Origin: Caryophanales bacterium UBA1744
GTDB lineage: Bacteria; Bacillota_I; Bacilli_A; RFN20; CAG-826
Direction: 5' to 3'
Assembly (NCBI GenBank): GCA_002314915.1
Contig: DCHU01000056.1
Coordinates: 1-11,831 of the forward strand
DNA: 11,831 nt
Shown here in pieces: positions 1 to 8,815 of the stretch (position 1 is the first letter of the stretch; every line of letters starts with the position of its first letter). The notes under the pieces were generated by a model. That model saw only the letters and a program-made list of their open reading frames with translations. It made no database searches and was not told where the DNA came from. The position numbers and the translations under genes were made by a program.

Positions 1-54
1 TTTTTGTTATACCGATTGGTTGTTTAAAAAACTAATATTTTAAAATTAATATTT

Positions 55-82
55 TTGATAAATTAATAAAACATCTTAAAAT
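55..82 (+). promoter_or_regulatory. Candidate sigma-A-type promoter of the lipoprotein pseudogene
   Basis: A TTGATA hexamer at 55-60 and a TAAAAT hexamer at 77-82 are separated by 16 bp, each one mismatch from the vegetative consensus. Transcription would start near 89, giving a leader of about 60 nt before the ATG at 151. The surrounding 1-90 stretch is very AT-rich and otherwise holds nothing I can identify; AT-rich DNA produces such matches by chance, so confidence is moderate. Confidence 0.4.
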
Positions 83-150
83 TCCTAATAGGTTTGATGC
101 CACCGATTACACCGGCCACACTGGATGTCTATCATTTTTGGGGGTTTAAC

Positions 151-623
151 ATGAAAAGAAAACACGTTATTAAACTCACCCTTCTCCTTTTGTGTGTTTC
201 TTCTTGCTATCATCGCCACATTCCTGCGCATTCCCCGGATTACGTGAATTATAACTGCCCTTATGTTTTCTCAGATGGAGCTGTCATGTGCGTTTCCATA
301 GATGCAAAGAACATGGATTTAGTCCTTGATATATCGTTTAAATAACCGCCGGTTGATGATTCGATTTTTTACATAGGACTGGGGAAAAAGACTATTGGAA
401 TCCTTTCACCTTTGATAAAGATATTATCGTAAAAAACGACGATAATTCGAGTTTTGAGATTATTGACGGCTATAATCTACTTAGAGTGTCTGACGATTGC
501 AATGTTCGATTAGACTATTCTGGATGCGGAGAAGATTATGTTTGGAAGGTTGAGACTGGCAGATATGGATTCGAAGTATATTATGGGACGAATCATGTTG
601 AATGGTTACACCTTAAAGAATAA
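151..623 (+). pseudogene. Broken small lipoprotein gene (nonsense codon plus frameshift)
   Basis: The reading frame opens at ATG 151, preceded by a G-run (GGGGG, 140-144) that can serve as ribosome binding site. The N-terminus is a classical lipoprotein signal: basic MKRKHVIK, a hydrophobic LTLLLL core, and a lipobox V-S-S-C with Cys19 as the lipidation site. This frame stops at TAA 343-345 after 64 residues. A different frame is open from 360 and clearly coding-like from about 378 (TGEKDYWNPFTFDKD onward, rich in Asp, Tyr and Asn) to the TAA at 621-623. The first frame reads sensibly past its stop to about 377 (PPVDDSIFYIG), which suggests one gene of about 157 codons. The second frame has two TGA codons at 354-359, so one frameshift alone cannot join the halves; at least two lesions are needed, which argues against a single sequencing error. 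I do not recognise the family. It may be related in role, not visibly in sequence, to the lipoprotein at the right edge. Confidence 0.6.
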
Positions 624-752
624 AGTGGTCTTGACGATTAACCATCATTGTTCTAAATACTATTCACGACTTTTTGCTTTTCTCAATTCAGTAGAGACTT
701 CTTTAAAAGATACTTGTATAAAAAGGTTTCTTTTTAATATAGAATTATTCAC
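624..752 (+). other. Gap upstream of cdsA with weak promoter-like motifs
   Basis: This 129-nt AT-rich gap separates the broken lipoprotein gene from cdsA. TTGACG at 631-636 resembles a -35 box, followed after 17 bp by the poor -10 match TAAATA (654-659). TATAAA at 717-722 is a better -10 but lacks a convincing -35. One of these probably drives the cdsA-dxr-rseP-polC operon, but the sequence does not decide which. No terminator hairpin for the preceding gene is evident. Confidence 0.25.
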
Positions 753-1802
753 ATGAAAAAAGTCGAGATTCCAGAAATTCAAATTAACCAGGTTGATGAC
801 AAATTCAAAGTATCCCTTAGAAGCCGTCTTTTAGGCGCTGCCGGATTATTCCTGTTTGTTGTCCCTGCAGCAGTCCTTGGTGGATGGTTCTTCTTTATTT
901 CCATTTCTGTTCTTGGCTTGATTGCTATTTGGGAAATATGTGCCTCAACCGGAAAGAAGTATGGTTGGTGGGTATACGTTGCAACATATATCATCACTGC
1001 TTGCTATATCTATTGGCCAATGGTCAGGGAATGTTTCGGTCTTGATAATGGTGGCGTTGGAGTCGCGTTATCCGAGTTCTTCACGAGTGAGTACTTTAAT
1101 CAAATTGAGATTTCCACTCTCGGAGTCGGAGTGTCTTTATTCGCCTACTTCGCAATTGCTATCTTCGATAAGAATTTCAGCTGGTCTGATGTTGCGCATT
1201 TCGGCGTCTTCACCCTTCTTGTTGGTTTGGGTATCCAGTCAATCTTCTTCCTTAGATACTCTCCGTTCTCTTTCTTCACCAACACACGCATCTGCACGGA
1301 TACATGCCTTGCGCCTGATTACGTGGACGGTCCTTTATTCAAATACCTCACCTCATTCACATTTTCGTTATTTGTTATCGGTGGCGCATGCCTTAACGAT
1401 ACATTCGCCTACTTCGGCGGCATCTTCTTCGGTAAGCATAAGCTTAACGAAAGAGTATCTCCAAAGAAGACCTGGGAAGGTTTCGGATTCGGCGTTGTCT
1501 TAACCACTATTGTCCTCTCCGCTATCGGACTTATCCTTGCCGCAGTTGGTTATCCAATCCTCCCATTCTTTAACCTTAAGAATTGGTATTGGGTAGTCGT
1601 TCTATCGATCGTTATCCCGCTTGTTGGCGACTTAGGTGACTTATCTCTCTCTTTGATCAAGAGACATTGTGGAATTAAGGATTACGGAAACATCTTAAAA
1701 GGACATGGAGGCGTTCTTGATAGAGCGGACTCCATCATGTTCAGCGCGATCATCTCTGCCATCATTGCCGCTTGTATCGCAGGCTTCCATCTCTACGTTT
1801 AA
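753..1802 (+). CDS. cdsA: Phosphatidate cytidylyltransferase (CDP-diacylglycerol synthase)
   Basis: CdsA transfers CMP from CTP to phosphatidic acid in the cytoplasmic membrane, giving CDP-diacylglycerol and pyrophosphate, the precursor of phosphatidylglycerol and other anionic lipids. The 349-residue protein has many hydrophobic segments, starting at about residue 27. The family signature is plain near the C-terminus: S-L-I-K-R at 300-304, K309-D310, then G-H-G-G at 317-320 and D-R-A-D at 323-326. Upstream, D216 in DTFAYFGG and the SPKKTWEG block at 236-243 are also typical. It is longer than usual (family members are often near 265-300 residues), through an N-terminal hydrophilic extension of about 25 residues and a loop rich in Cys and Thr near 175-195. 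ATG 753 is the only reasonable start: an in-frame TAA lies at 735-737, and no Shine-Dalgarno is visible. The stop lies 1 nt before the dxr start, implying coupled translation. Assignment is secure. Confidence 0.96.
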   Translation: MKKVEIPEIQINQVDDKFKVSLRSRLLGAAGLFLFVVPAAVLGGWFFFISISVLGLIAIWEICASTGKKYGWWVYVATYIITACYIYWPMVRECFGLDNGGVGVALSEFFTSEYFNQIEISTLGVGVSLFAYFAIAIFDKNFSWSDVAHFGVFTLLVGLGIQSIFFLRYSPFSFFTNTRICTDTCLAPDYVDGPLFKYLTSFTFSLFVIGGACLNDTFAYFGGIFFGKHKLNERVSPKKTWEGFGFGVVLTTIVLSAIGLILAAVGYPILPFFNLKNWYWVVVLSIVIPLVGDLGDLSLSLIKRHCGIKDYGNILKGHGGVLDRADSIMFSAIISAIIAACIAGFHLYV

Positions 1803-1803
1803 T

Positions 1804-2943
1804 ATGCGAAAGGTATTACTTCTCGGCGCATCTGGAAACATCGGCTCTCAGTCTTTAGACATATTCGCTAAAGATAGAGAGTCTTTTACTCTTGTTGGCA
1901 TCACTGTTGGCAAACAAACAGAGAAAATACCGGCAATTCTCAAGGATTTTCCATCAATCAAGTCTGTCTATTCGATAAAAAAGACCGATTATGAGCCACT
2001 TTTTCCTAATGTTCGTTTCTATTATGGCGACAATGGTTTGGCGGATATCATCAAGGACAGCGACTGCGATATGGTTGAGAATGCCTTGGTTGGATTCTCT
2101 GGCTTGGTGCCATCAATCACCGCCCTCAAATGCAACAAGATACTCGCTCTCTCCAACAAGGAATCGCTTGTGGTTGGAGGAGAGTTAATCAATAAACTTC
2201 TCGCTGATGGTCACGGCTCTCTTTTGCCTATCGATTCAGAACACGTTGCCCTTGCTAAATGCTTAGCTGAGGTGGACCGCTCCGACGTAGAAGAAATGGT
2301 CATAACCGGTAGTGGTGGTTCTTTTAGAAACCTCACAAGAGACCAGCTTGAAGGCGTGACGGTTGAAGATGCCCTTAGACACCCTACATGGAGCATGGGC
2401 GCCAAGATCACAATCGACTCCGCAACAATGATGAACAAAGGCTTTGAAGTCATTGAGGCACATTACTTATACAATTGGCCAATCGACAATATCCGCGTTG
2501 TCCTCCATTCGGAGTCATACGTTCATTCCGCTTTGAAATTAAAGGATGGAACTTACATTGCCGATGTCTGCAAACCGGATATGCACGGTCCAATTTCCTA
2601 TGCACTGTATGAAAAGAAGGCATTTACCGAAACCGTTCGCGGAAACAGTCTTGAATCATTCGGAGATTTCCACTTTAAAGAATTCGATAACGTTCGATAT
2701 CCAGCCGTTTCTATCTGTATTAACGCCCTTAAAGAAGGTGGCATTAAACCGGCAGTTTTGAACGGCGCAAACGAGGAAGCGGTTAATCTCTTCCTTAGAG
2801 AAAAGATTAAATTTATTGATATAGAGAAAGTTGTTTCGTTGGCATTAGCAAACATTGCTAATATAATTGAACCTACATTAGACGAAATTCTTATTGCTGA
2901 TAAGCAAGCTAGAGCCTTCGTCAGGTCGTATGTAGAACAATGA
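1804..2943 (+). CDS. dxr: 1-deoxy-D-xylulose 5-phosphate reductoisomerase
   Basis: Dxr (IspC) converts 1-deoxy-D-xylulose 5-phosphate to 2-C-methyl-D-erythritol 4-phosphate with NADPH, the committed step of the MEP isoprenoid pathway and the target of fosmidomycin. The 379 residues begin with a nucleotide-binding G-A-S-G-N-I-G (8-14). The N-K-E-S motif is at 118-121; metal ligands correspond to D144 and E146 in IDSEH and to E215 in MMNKGFE; the flexible-loop block HPTWSMG is at 193-199. All key residues are present and length is normal (about 380-400). I start at ATG 1804 rather than an in-frame ATG at 1705, because the upstream 33 codons overlap the essential end of cdsA and do not resemble Dxr. 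No strong Shine-Dalgarno is present, consistent with coupling to cdsA; the stop TGA overlaps the next start (ATGA). Presence of the MEP pathway implies isoprenoids such as undecaprenyl carriers are made de novo. Confidence 0.97.
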   Translation: MRKVLLLGASGNIGSQSLDIFAKDRESFTLVGITVGKQTEKIPAILKDFPSIKSVYSIKKTDYEPLFPNVRFYYGDNGLADIIKDSDCDMVENALVGFSGLVPSITALKCNKILALSNKESLVVGGELINKLLADGHGSLLPIDSEHVALAKCLAEVDRSDVEEMVITGSGGSFRNLTRDQLEGVTVEDALRHPTWSMGAKITIDSATMMNKGFEVIEAHYLYNWPIDNIRVVLHSESYVHSALKLKDGTYIADVCKPDMHGPISYALYEKKAFTETVRGNSLESFGDFHFKEFDNVRYPAVSICINALKEGGIKPAVLNGANEEAVNLFLREKIKFIDIEKVVSLALANIANIIEPTLDEILIADKQARAFVRSYVEQ

Positions 2944-4265
2944 ACACAGTAATCACAGTAATCGTATTAATCGTAATGCTCGGGATATTGATCTCGACAC
3001 ATGAACTTGGCCACTTGATGGTCGCAAAGGCATTCAATGTCTATTGCCCAGAATTCTCAATTGGATTCGGTCCAAAACTTTTCTCATGGAAATCAAAGAA
3101 GAGCGAGACCGCTTATTCTTTAAGACTCCTCCCTCTCGGCGGATTCGTCGCGATGTATGAGGAAGGCGCAGAACTTCCTGATGGAGTTGAAGTACCACCG
3201 GAGAGATGCCTCTCAAACATCAAGCCATGGAAGAAATCCCTTGTCATGTTAGCGGGTATCACCGTGAACCTTCTCACCTGTGTTCTCTTCACTTTCATCT
3301 ACACATTATCATTCCCAAATTATTATCAGATTGAATCCGTCCACACCGAATACACCAATGGCACATCAAATGTTGTAGCGTATGGTTTATGGGCTGATGG
3401 AACAGTTGATGGAACCGCTATTTCCTGCAATTCCAAGGTTTTGTATGTCCCAGAAATCGCCGTGGATTCCAACAATAATCAGATTGGCTTAGTGCTTGAT
3501 TCCAATGCAAAAATCGGAGAAGACACGGTTGTTGCAGTGTATTTATATCAAAATCTCAAGGAAAACGACCTTTTGACATGCACAACATTCTATTACGCTA
3601 AGACGGATTTCACCCCAAATGAAACCGAGACCAAACTCGGCATCCTCAATAAAGCAGACACCGACAGAGGAACGTATAAGCCTGCTGCAGGTTCAGTATT
3701 ATCGATGACTCTTTCCTTCTTAGATACAGAATCCAAAGAATCTAGACCTGAATATAAAGACACTAGAGATACCCTTACATTCAAGGCAACAGCTTTAGCG
3801 AATGAAGATGGTTCTATCTCTTGGAATACAGCAGACAAAATCACATGCACAACACTCAAGTATTGGGCTCCGCTTGGAGAACGTATCAAAGACGGCTTCC
3901 TCATGCTTGGCAACTACTTTGTATCAATTGGCATGGGCTTAAAGGCAATATTCAGTTTCAACTTCTCACAGGTTGGATCTGTTGTCGCCATGGGAAGCGT
4001 GTTATCTCAGTCCAGCGCAGCGGTTGGCTGGGGAAGAACGTTCTTCGTGTATGGAGGATTCTTGGGACTCAACCTCGCTATCCTCAACCTCTTGCCATTC
4101 CCTGGACTTGATGGCTGGCAGCTGCTCGTCGTCATCATTGAGAAAATCAGCAAAAAGAAGATTCCTGAGAAAGTGAAGGGAATCGTATCAATTGTCGGTA
4201 TCGGACTCTTGCTTGCGTTCGGCATCGCAATCATTATCAAAGACATTATTGGACTAATATTATGA
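2940..4265 (+). CDS. rseP: RseP/RasP-type site-2 intramembrane zinc metalloprotease
   Basis: Site-2 proteases cut substrates within the membrane, for example anti-sigma factors and remnant signal peptides (RasP in Bacillus, RseP in E. coli). The 441-residue protein has the zinc motif H-E-L-G-H at 21-25 in the first membrane helix, followed by the conserved region around the RLLPLGGFVAM block near 60-70. A second membrane segment lies near 98-120, and a late one carries N-L-L-P-F-P-G-L-D-G at 383-392, where D391 is the third zinc ligand. A final hydrophobic helix occupies about 414-441. The central region (about 122-310), where the family normally carries one or two PDZ domains, has no obvious PDZ signature; it is polar, Thr- and Asn-rich and contains three Cys. 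It overlaps dxr by ATGA at the start and polC by ATGA at the end, so it is translated as part of the operon. Family is certain; which substrates it cuts is not visible. Confidence 0.94.
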   Translation: MNTVITVIVLIVMLGILISTHELGHLMVAKAFNVYCPEFSIGFGPKLFSWKSKKSETAYSLRLLPLGGFVAMYEEGAELPDGVEVPPERCLSNIKPWKKSLVMLAGITVNLLTCVLFTFIYTLSFPNYYQIESVHTEYTNGTSNVVAYGLWADGTVDGTAISCNSKVLYVPEIAVDSNNNQIGLVLDSNAKIGEDTVVAVYLYQNLKENDLLTCTTFYYAKTDFTPNETETKLGILNKADTDRGTYKPAAGSVLSMTLSFLDTESKESRPEYKDTRDTLTFKATALANEDGSISWNTADKITCTTLKYWAPLGERIKDGFLMLGNYFVSIGMGLKAIFSFNFSQVGSVVAMGSVLSQSSAAVGWGRTFFVYGGFLGLNLAILNLLPFPGLDGWQLLVVIIEKISKKKIPEKVKGIVSIVGIGLLLAFGIAIIIKDIIGLIL

Positions 4266-7200
4266 ACGAGAAGATGGAACGCTTTTTAAAATCTATCGGC
4301 ATCACTGAAGTGGACTTCTTCTCTGATCTCTCTTTTGAGATGGCCTCATGGGACTCAACGGCCCATAAGGTTTTCTATATTACCATCAGAAAGAACCACC
4401 CATGGGACCCAGAGCTACTTGAGGACTTCAAGAACGCTTTGTCGATGATTTCCTACAAATATGAACTTAGATTTACATATGTAAATGAACCTACTTTCAG
4501 AGATGTTAAGAAACTCTTTGAACCTTGGTATTTTGCAAACTACTTCAAACCTTTAGACGTATTCTTCAAAGAAGGACACGGAAATGAACTTATCATTGGA
4601 ACATATGACAAGATCGATAAGGCTGAATTCGACGCAATCATCAAAGAATTCAGAGCCTACCTTGAGTGGCTATTTTACCCATGGACTGTCAAAGGGGATA
4701 TCGAACTTAAACCAGAGCCGGTCATCCCTTCCCCTGTCATCGAGGAATTAACTCCTGTTGAAGAACCAACCCCAATCGTTGAGGAAGAACCTGCGCCTAT
4801 CTTCCAAGAAGAGACTCCAGAAGAAGTCGATAGGGGTGAAGACCCATTCGATGAAAGCGCAGAAGAAGCTGAGGAGAAGAGAAAACAGGAACTCCTTGAA
4901 GCAGAACAGAGATTCATGAGAGAAGAAGAGGCTGCCGCTAAAGAGGCGCGCCGCTCAAGCTTTAACACCGCAATCTTCAGAAAAGGAAACTATGAATTCT
5001 ATAGCGATATCGGAATGATATTTGGAATCAGTGGTGGCAACGTCGAATTCGAAGGCGTTATGTTCGACCTTGATTTCAGAGTCGGAAGAAATGGAAAGAT
5101 GTTCGGACGTTTCGGTATCGGCGATGCTAGAAGCGCAATCTATGTCCGATTCGGCGAGTCCAAGAACGGATTGACTGCTGAGAGAATAGGAGAACTCGCA
5201 AACGGAAACACCTACAAGATCAGAGGTTCTTTTGAACTTGACCAGAGAAGTGGAGAGAAGCAGATATTCCTCCATTATATTGATGATTTGCCATCAAAAC
5301 CGCTCCGTGACGACCCTGAAGAAGAAAAACGTGTAGAGTTACACCTCCACACAAAGATGTCCGCTATGGATGCTCCAGGCGATATCGCAGATTATGGTAA
5401 AGTTGCCAAGAACATGGGCATGAAGGCTCTCGCTGTCACAGACCATGGCGTTATCCAAGGCTTCCCTAAAGCAGAGGAAATGTCCAAAAAGACCGGACTC
5501 AAAGTCCTTTATGGTTGTGAGTTCTATATGTTCGACAACCCAAAACTTGCTTGGAACCCAATCGACACAAAACTCACCAAAGGAAAATACTGTGTATTCG
5601 ACTTCGAAACCACGGGCTTATCATGCCGTTATGACCACGTTACCGAATTCGGTGGCGTCATCGTTGAAAACGGAATGGTAATCGATAGATTAGACCTTAT
5701 GGTCAACCCAGGTATCCACATCCCTGAAATCATCCAGGCTAAGACGCATATCACCGATGAGATGGTTAAGGATCAACCTCACGAAGCAGAAGCAGCCATA
5801 ATCATCAAAAACTTCATAAAAGACTATATCCTCGTCTCCCACAACGCATCATTCGACATGGGCTTCATGGATAAGATCAATGAGATGGCTGGAATCCCTA
5901 AGGCTCCAAACCCAGTCATTGATACTTTAGCCATTTCCCGTTTCTTGTTCCCTGATGCTCGCGCTCACCGTTTAGGAAACTTATCAAAGAACTTAGGCCT
6001 CGATATTTACGACGACGAATCAGCTCACCGTGCTGACTACGACGCTGACGTTTTAAACTCCGTTTGGCAGGTTATTATTGCTAGATTAACCGAAAACAAT
6101 GCAGATTTGACGCAAAAAGACTTAACAACGATGGTTTCCAAGAACCATAACTATTTCCGTCATCTTCGTACAAGCCACATCGTCGCGCTCGCAAAGAACG
6201 CTGAAGGTCTTAAGGCTTTATATAGACTCGTATCTAAGTCACATACCGACTACTTAGCGGTATCCGACGTTCCAAAGATTCCAAGGTTCGAGCTCGTAGC
6301 CGAAAGAGAAAACCTCTTATTCGGCTCCGCCTGTCAGAACGGAGAAATCTGGGAAATCGCAACTAGAGGCTCTAGAGAAGACCTCTTGAGAGCGGTCGAG
6401 TTCTATGACTATGTCGAAGTTCAGCCACCTGGCAACTACAAGAACTTGGTCGATAGAAAAGTCTTTGAGCAGGATGGTATCATCAACGGTATTCTCGACA
6501 TCATCAACGCTTGTGATGAGAAGGGTGTTAGAGTCTGCGCAACAGGCGACTGCCACTACGTAAACCCTGAGGACAAAATCCTTAGAGATATCTACATCAA
6601 CGCTAAAGGCTTAGGCGGAAAGATGCACCCACTTAAGGTCAGAGTCAAAGATGGCAGCGTGCCACCTGAAGCACCTGACCAGCATTTCATGTCTACCCGT
6701 GAAATGATTGATGCATTCACCCCAATCCTTCCAATGGAGAAGATTAGAGAGATTGTCATCACCAACACAAATTACATCGCCGACCAGATTGGAACATTCC
6801 CAATCTTGAAGGATAGATTATACGGTCCACAGGCCAACTTACCTGACTCGGACGTGAAAATCCGTGAGATTTGCTACAATACGCTCCACGAAAAGTATGG
6901 TCCAAATCCAGATCCAGAGATCGTCGCACGTCTTGATAAGGAACTCGAAGGTATCATCGGTAACGGTTATGCTGTTACATACTACATCGCTCACTTGATC
7001 ATCAAGAAGGCTAACGATGACGGTTATTTCGTCGGTTCTCGAGGATCCGTCGGTTCATCATTTGCCGCTACAATGGGTAAGATAACTGAGGTCAACCCTT
7101 TAAGAGCACACTATATCTGCAATAAGTGCAAACACTTCGAGTGGAATGAAGACCCTCAGTATAAGTCCGGCTTTGACCTTCCAGAAAAACGCTGCCCTGA

Positions 7201-8785
7201 ATGCGGTGAGATCATGGAAGCGAACGGACATAACATTCCATTTGAAACATTCTTAGGATTCAAGGCAGAGAAGGTCCCTGATATCGACCTTAACTTCCCT
7301 CCAGACTATCAGGCTAAAGCGCACGCTTATGCCCGCATGCTTCTTTCTACAAAAGAAGAGAATGAGATGATTGCTAGAGGTGAATCTATCCCGAACCCAC
7401 ACGTCATTCGTGCAGGTACTATTTCCTGTGCTGAATCTAAAAACGTCTACGGCTTCGCAAAGAAGTACTACGAGGAAGTTAAACACATCCCTCCAGAACT
7501 TCAGAACAGAGCCTTAGTCTCATATATCTCTTCACGTGCAACAGGCGTTAAGAGAACGACCGGTCAGCACCCAGGCGGTATCGTCGTTATCCCTGCTGAC
7601 ATGGACATCTTTGACTTCACCCCATTCCAGCATCCAGCTGATGACCTTGAAGCGGACTGGCTCACAACCCATTACGAATTCGCATCCATGCATGACTGCT
7701 TGCTTAAGCTTGACATGCTTGGACACGTCGACCCTATGGCGCTTCGTGAGATGATGCTCCGCTGCGATATGAAGATTGATGACATTCCTCTCAACGATCC
7801 TAAGGTCTTGTCTCTCTTCTCTGAGACATCGGCATTGGGACTCAAGAAGAATCCTCTTAAGTTCGAGACAGGAGCTATGTGTTTGCCTGAATTCGGTACA
7901 ACATTCGTTCAGGGATTAATCACTGAAGTTAGACCAAAGAAGTTCAACGACTTGCTTGTCGTTTCTGGCTTATCACATGGTACCAACGTTTGGAATAACA
8001 ATGCTGAAGATTACTTCCTCGATAAAACAGCCACGATTGACGAGGTTATCGGATGTCGTGACGATATCATGACCTACTTAATCTCTAAGGGCGTTGACTC
8101 TTCACGAGCATTCAAATTCATGGAATACGTTCGTAAGAACAAGAACGGAAAACCATTAAAAGATGACGATTTAGCAGCGTTACGCGCCGCAAACGTCCCT
8201 GAATGGTATATCGATTCCTGTACGAAGATCAGATATTTGTTCCCTCGCGCACACGCTACAGCATACGTTATTGGAAGCTGCCGTGTGGGATGGTTCAAGG
8301 TATATAGACCGCTTGTCTTCTATGCAGTCTACTTCACGACTCGTGTCGACAAGTTCGACATCAAGATCATGACTAGCGGACTAAGCGCAATCGTCGCGGA
8401 AATCGAAAGACTCCGTAAGATTCAGAACACACCTGAGTTCAAGGATACTGATAAGGAAGTCATCAAGGGTCTCCTCGCAGCCGCTGAGATGGTCGATAGA
8501 GGATATAAGATCAAGATGATTGACCTCTATAAATCAGAGGCTAAGAACTGGGTTGTTGATGAGAAGGATAAGGCGATTATCGCCCCATTCTCTGTCATCT
8601 CCGGTTTAGGTGAATCTGCTGCAGACACAGTCGTAAAGGCTAGAGCGGATGGCGAGTTCATCTCTAAGGAAGACTTGTCCGAAAGAACAAAGTTAACCGA
8701 AACCGACATCAAGACCTTAACAGAGTTAGGTGTTCTTGAAGGAATGAGTGATTCCAACCAGTTATCTTTATTCGACTTCATGTAA
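4262..8785 (+). CDS. polC: DNA polymerase III alpha subunit, PolC type
   Basis: PolC is the replicative DNA polymerase of low-GC Gram-positives, with proofreading exonuclease in the same chain. Domains in order in 1507 residues: an N-terminal domain (1-145); an acidic Pro/Glu-rich linker with a charged helix (148-233); an OB fold (about 234-345); the first part of the PHP domain starting at VELHLHTK (358-365); an inserted DEDDh exonuclease with D447 and E449 in FDFETTG, a HNASFD block and a HRADYDAD block; the rest of PHP; then the polymerase. Polymerase marks are G-S-R-G-S-V-G-S-S (925-933), a four-Cys zinc site (C953, C956, C978, C981), catalytic D1007 and D1009 in PDIDLNF, and D1151 in KLDMLGH. 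The C-terminus ends with Q-L-S-L-F (1500-1504), the canonical sliding-clamp binding motif. It is longer than Bacillus PolC (about 1440), mainly because of the linker. It starts in an ATGA overlap with rseP and ends with three in-frame stops (TAATAATAA). All catalytic residues are intact. Confidence 0.98.
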   Translation: MNEKMERFLKSIGITEVDFFSDLSFEMASWDSTAHKVFYITIRKNHPWDPELLEDFKNALSMISYKYELRFTYVNEPTFRDVKKLFEPWYFANYFKPLDVFFKEGHGNELIIGTYDKIDKAEFDAIIKEFRAYLEWLFYPWTVKGDIELKPEPVIPSPVIEELTPVEEPTPIVEEEPAPIFQEETPEEVDRGEDPFDESAEEAEEKRKQELLEAEQRFMREEEAAAKEARRSSFNTAIFRKGNYEFYSDIGMIFGISGGNVEFEGVMFDLDFRVGRNGKMFGRFGIGDARSAIYVRFGESKNGLTAERIGELANGNTYKIRGSFELDQRSGEKQIFLHYIDDLPSKPLRDDPEEEKRVELHLHTKMSAMDAPGDIADYGKVAKNMGMKALAVTDHGVIQGFPKAEEMSKKTGLKVLYGCEFYMFDNPKLAWNPIDTKLTKGKYCVFDFETTGLSCRYDHVTEFGGVIVENGMVIDRLDLMVNPGIHIPEIIQAKTHITDEMVKDQPHEAEAAIIIKNFIKDYILVSHNASFDMGFMDKINEMAGIPKAPNPVIDTLAISRFLFPDARAHRLGNLSKNLGLDIYDDESAHRADYDADVLNSVWQVIIARLTENNADLTQKDLTTMVSKNHNYFRHLRTSHIVALAKNAEGLKALYRLVSKSHTDYLAVSDVPKIPRFELVAERENLLFGSACQNGEIWEIATRGSREDLLRAVEFYDYVEVQPPGNYKNLVDRKVFEQDGIINGILDIINACDEKGVRVCATGDCHYVNPEDKILRDIYINAKGLGGKMHPLKVRVKDGSVPPEAPDQHFMSTREMIDAFTPILPMEKIREIVITNTNYIADQIGTFPILKDRLYGPQANLPDSDVKIREICYNTLHEKYGPNPDPEIVARLDKELEGIIGNGYAVTYYIAHLIIKKANDDGYFVGSRGSVGSSFAATMGKITEVNPLRAHYICNKCKHFEWNEDPQYKSGFDLPEKRCPECGEIMEANGHNIPFETFLGFKAEKVPDIDLNFPPDYQAKAHAYARMLLSTKEENEMIARGESIPNPHVIRAGTISCAESKNVYGFAKKYYEEVKHIPPELQNRALVSYISSRATGVKRTTGQHPGGIVVIPADMDIFDFTPFQHPADDLEADWLTTHYEFASMHDCLLKLDMLGHVDPMALREMMLRCDMKIDDIPLNDPKVLSLFSETSALGLKKNPLKFETGAMCLPEFGTTFVQGLITEVRPKKFNDLLVVSGLSHGTNVWNNNAEDYFLDKTATIDEVIGCRDDIMTYLISKGVDSSRAFKFMEYVRKNKNGKPLKDDDLAALRAANVPEWYIDSCTKIRYLFPRAHATAYVIGSCRVGWFKVYRPLVFYAVYFTTRVDKFDIKIMTSGLSAIVAEIERLRKIQNTPEFKDTDKEVIKGLLAAAEMVDRGYKIKMIDLYKSEAKNWVVDEKDKAIIAPFSVISGLGESAADTVVKARADGEFISKEDLSERTKLTETDIKTLTELGVLEGMSDSNQLSLFDFM

Positions 8786-8792
8786 TAATAAC

Positions 8793-8809
8793 GGCCGCTT
8801 AGTGCGGCC
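8793..8809 (+). terminator. GC-rich hairpin between polC and tRNA-Pro, no T-tract
   Basis: GGCCGC (8793-8798) pairs perfectly with GCGGCC (8804-8809) around the loop TTAGT. It starts 7 nt after the first polC stop codon and ends 6 nt before the tRNA. No run of T follows, so it is unlikely to be an efficient rho-independent terminator; it may protect the polC mRNA 3' end or be a processing boundary, with readthrough into the tRNA. Confidence 0.45.
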
Positions 8810-8815
8810 TCTTGT

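Noticed and set aside
538..756. 72-codon frame between the lipoprotein remnant and cdsA
   Set aside because: Its first part lies over the real coding frame of the broken lipoprotein gene in another phase, and the rest has no ribosome binding site or recognisable protein features.
922..1503. 193-codon frame inside cdsA
   Set aside because: It is an out-of-phase, Ser-rich shadow of cdsA, whose conserved motifs occupy the other frame.
1705..1803. N-terminal extension of dxr to ATG 1705
   Set aside because: It overlaps the CdsA signature region out of phase, and the resulting 33 residues do not resemble Dxr, which normally begins just before the GASGNIG motif.
4675..4968. Antisense Ser-rich frame opposite the polC linker
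   Set aside because: Glu/Pro-rich codons on one strand produce Ser-rich open frames on the other; no start signal or family resemblance is seen.
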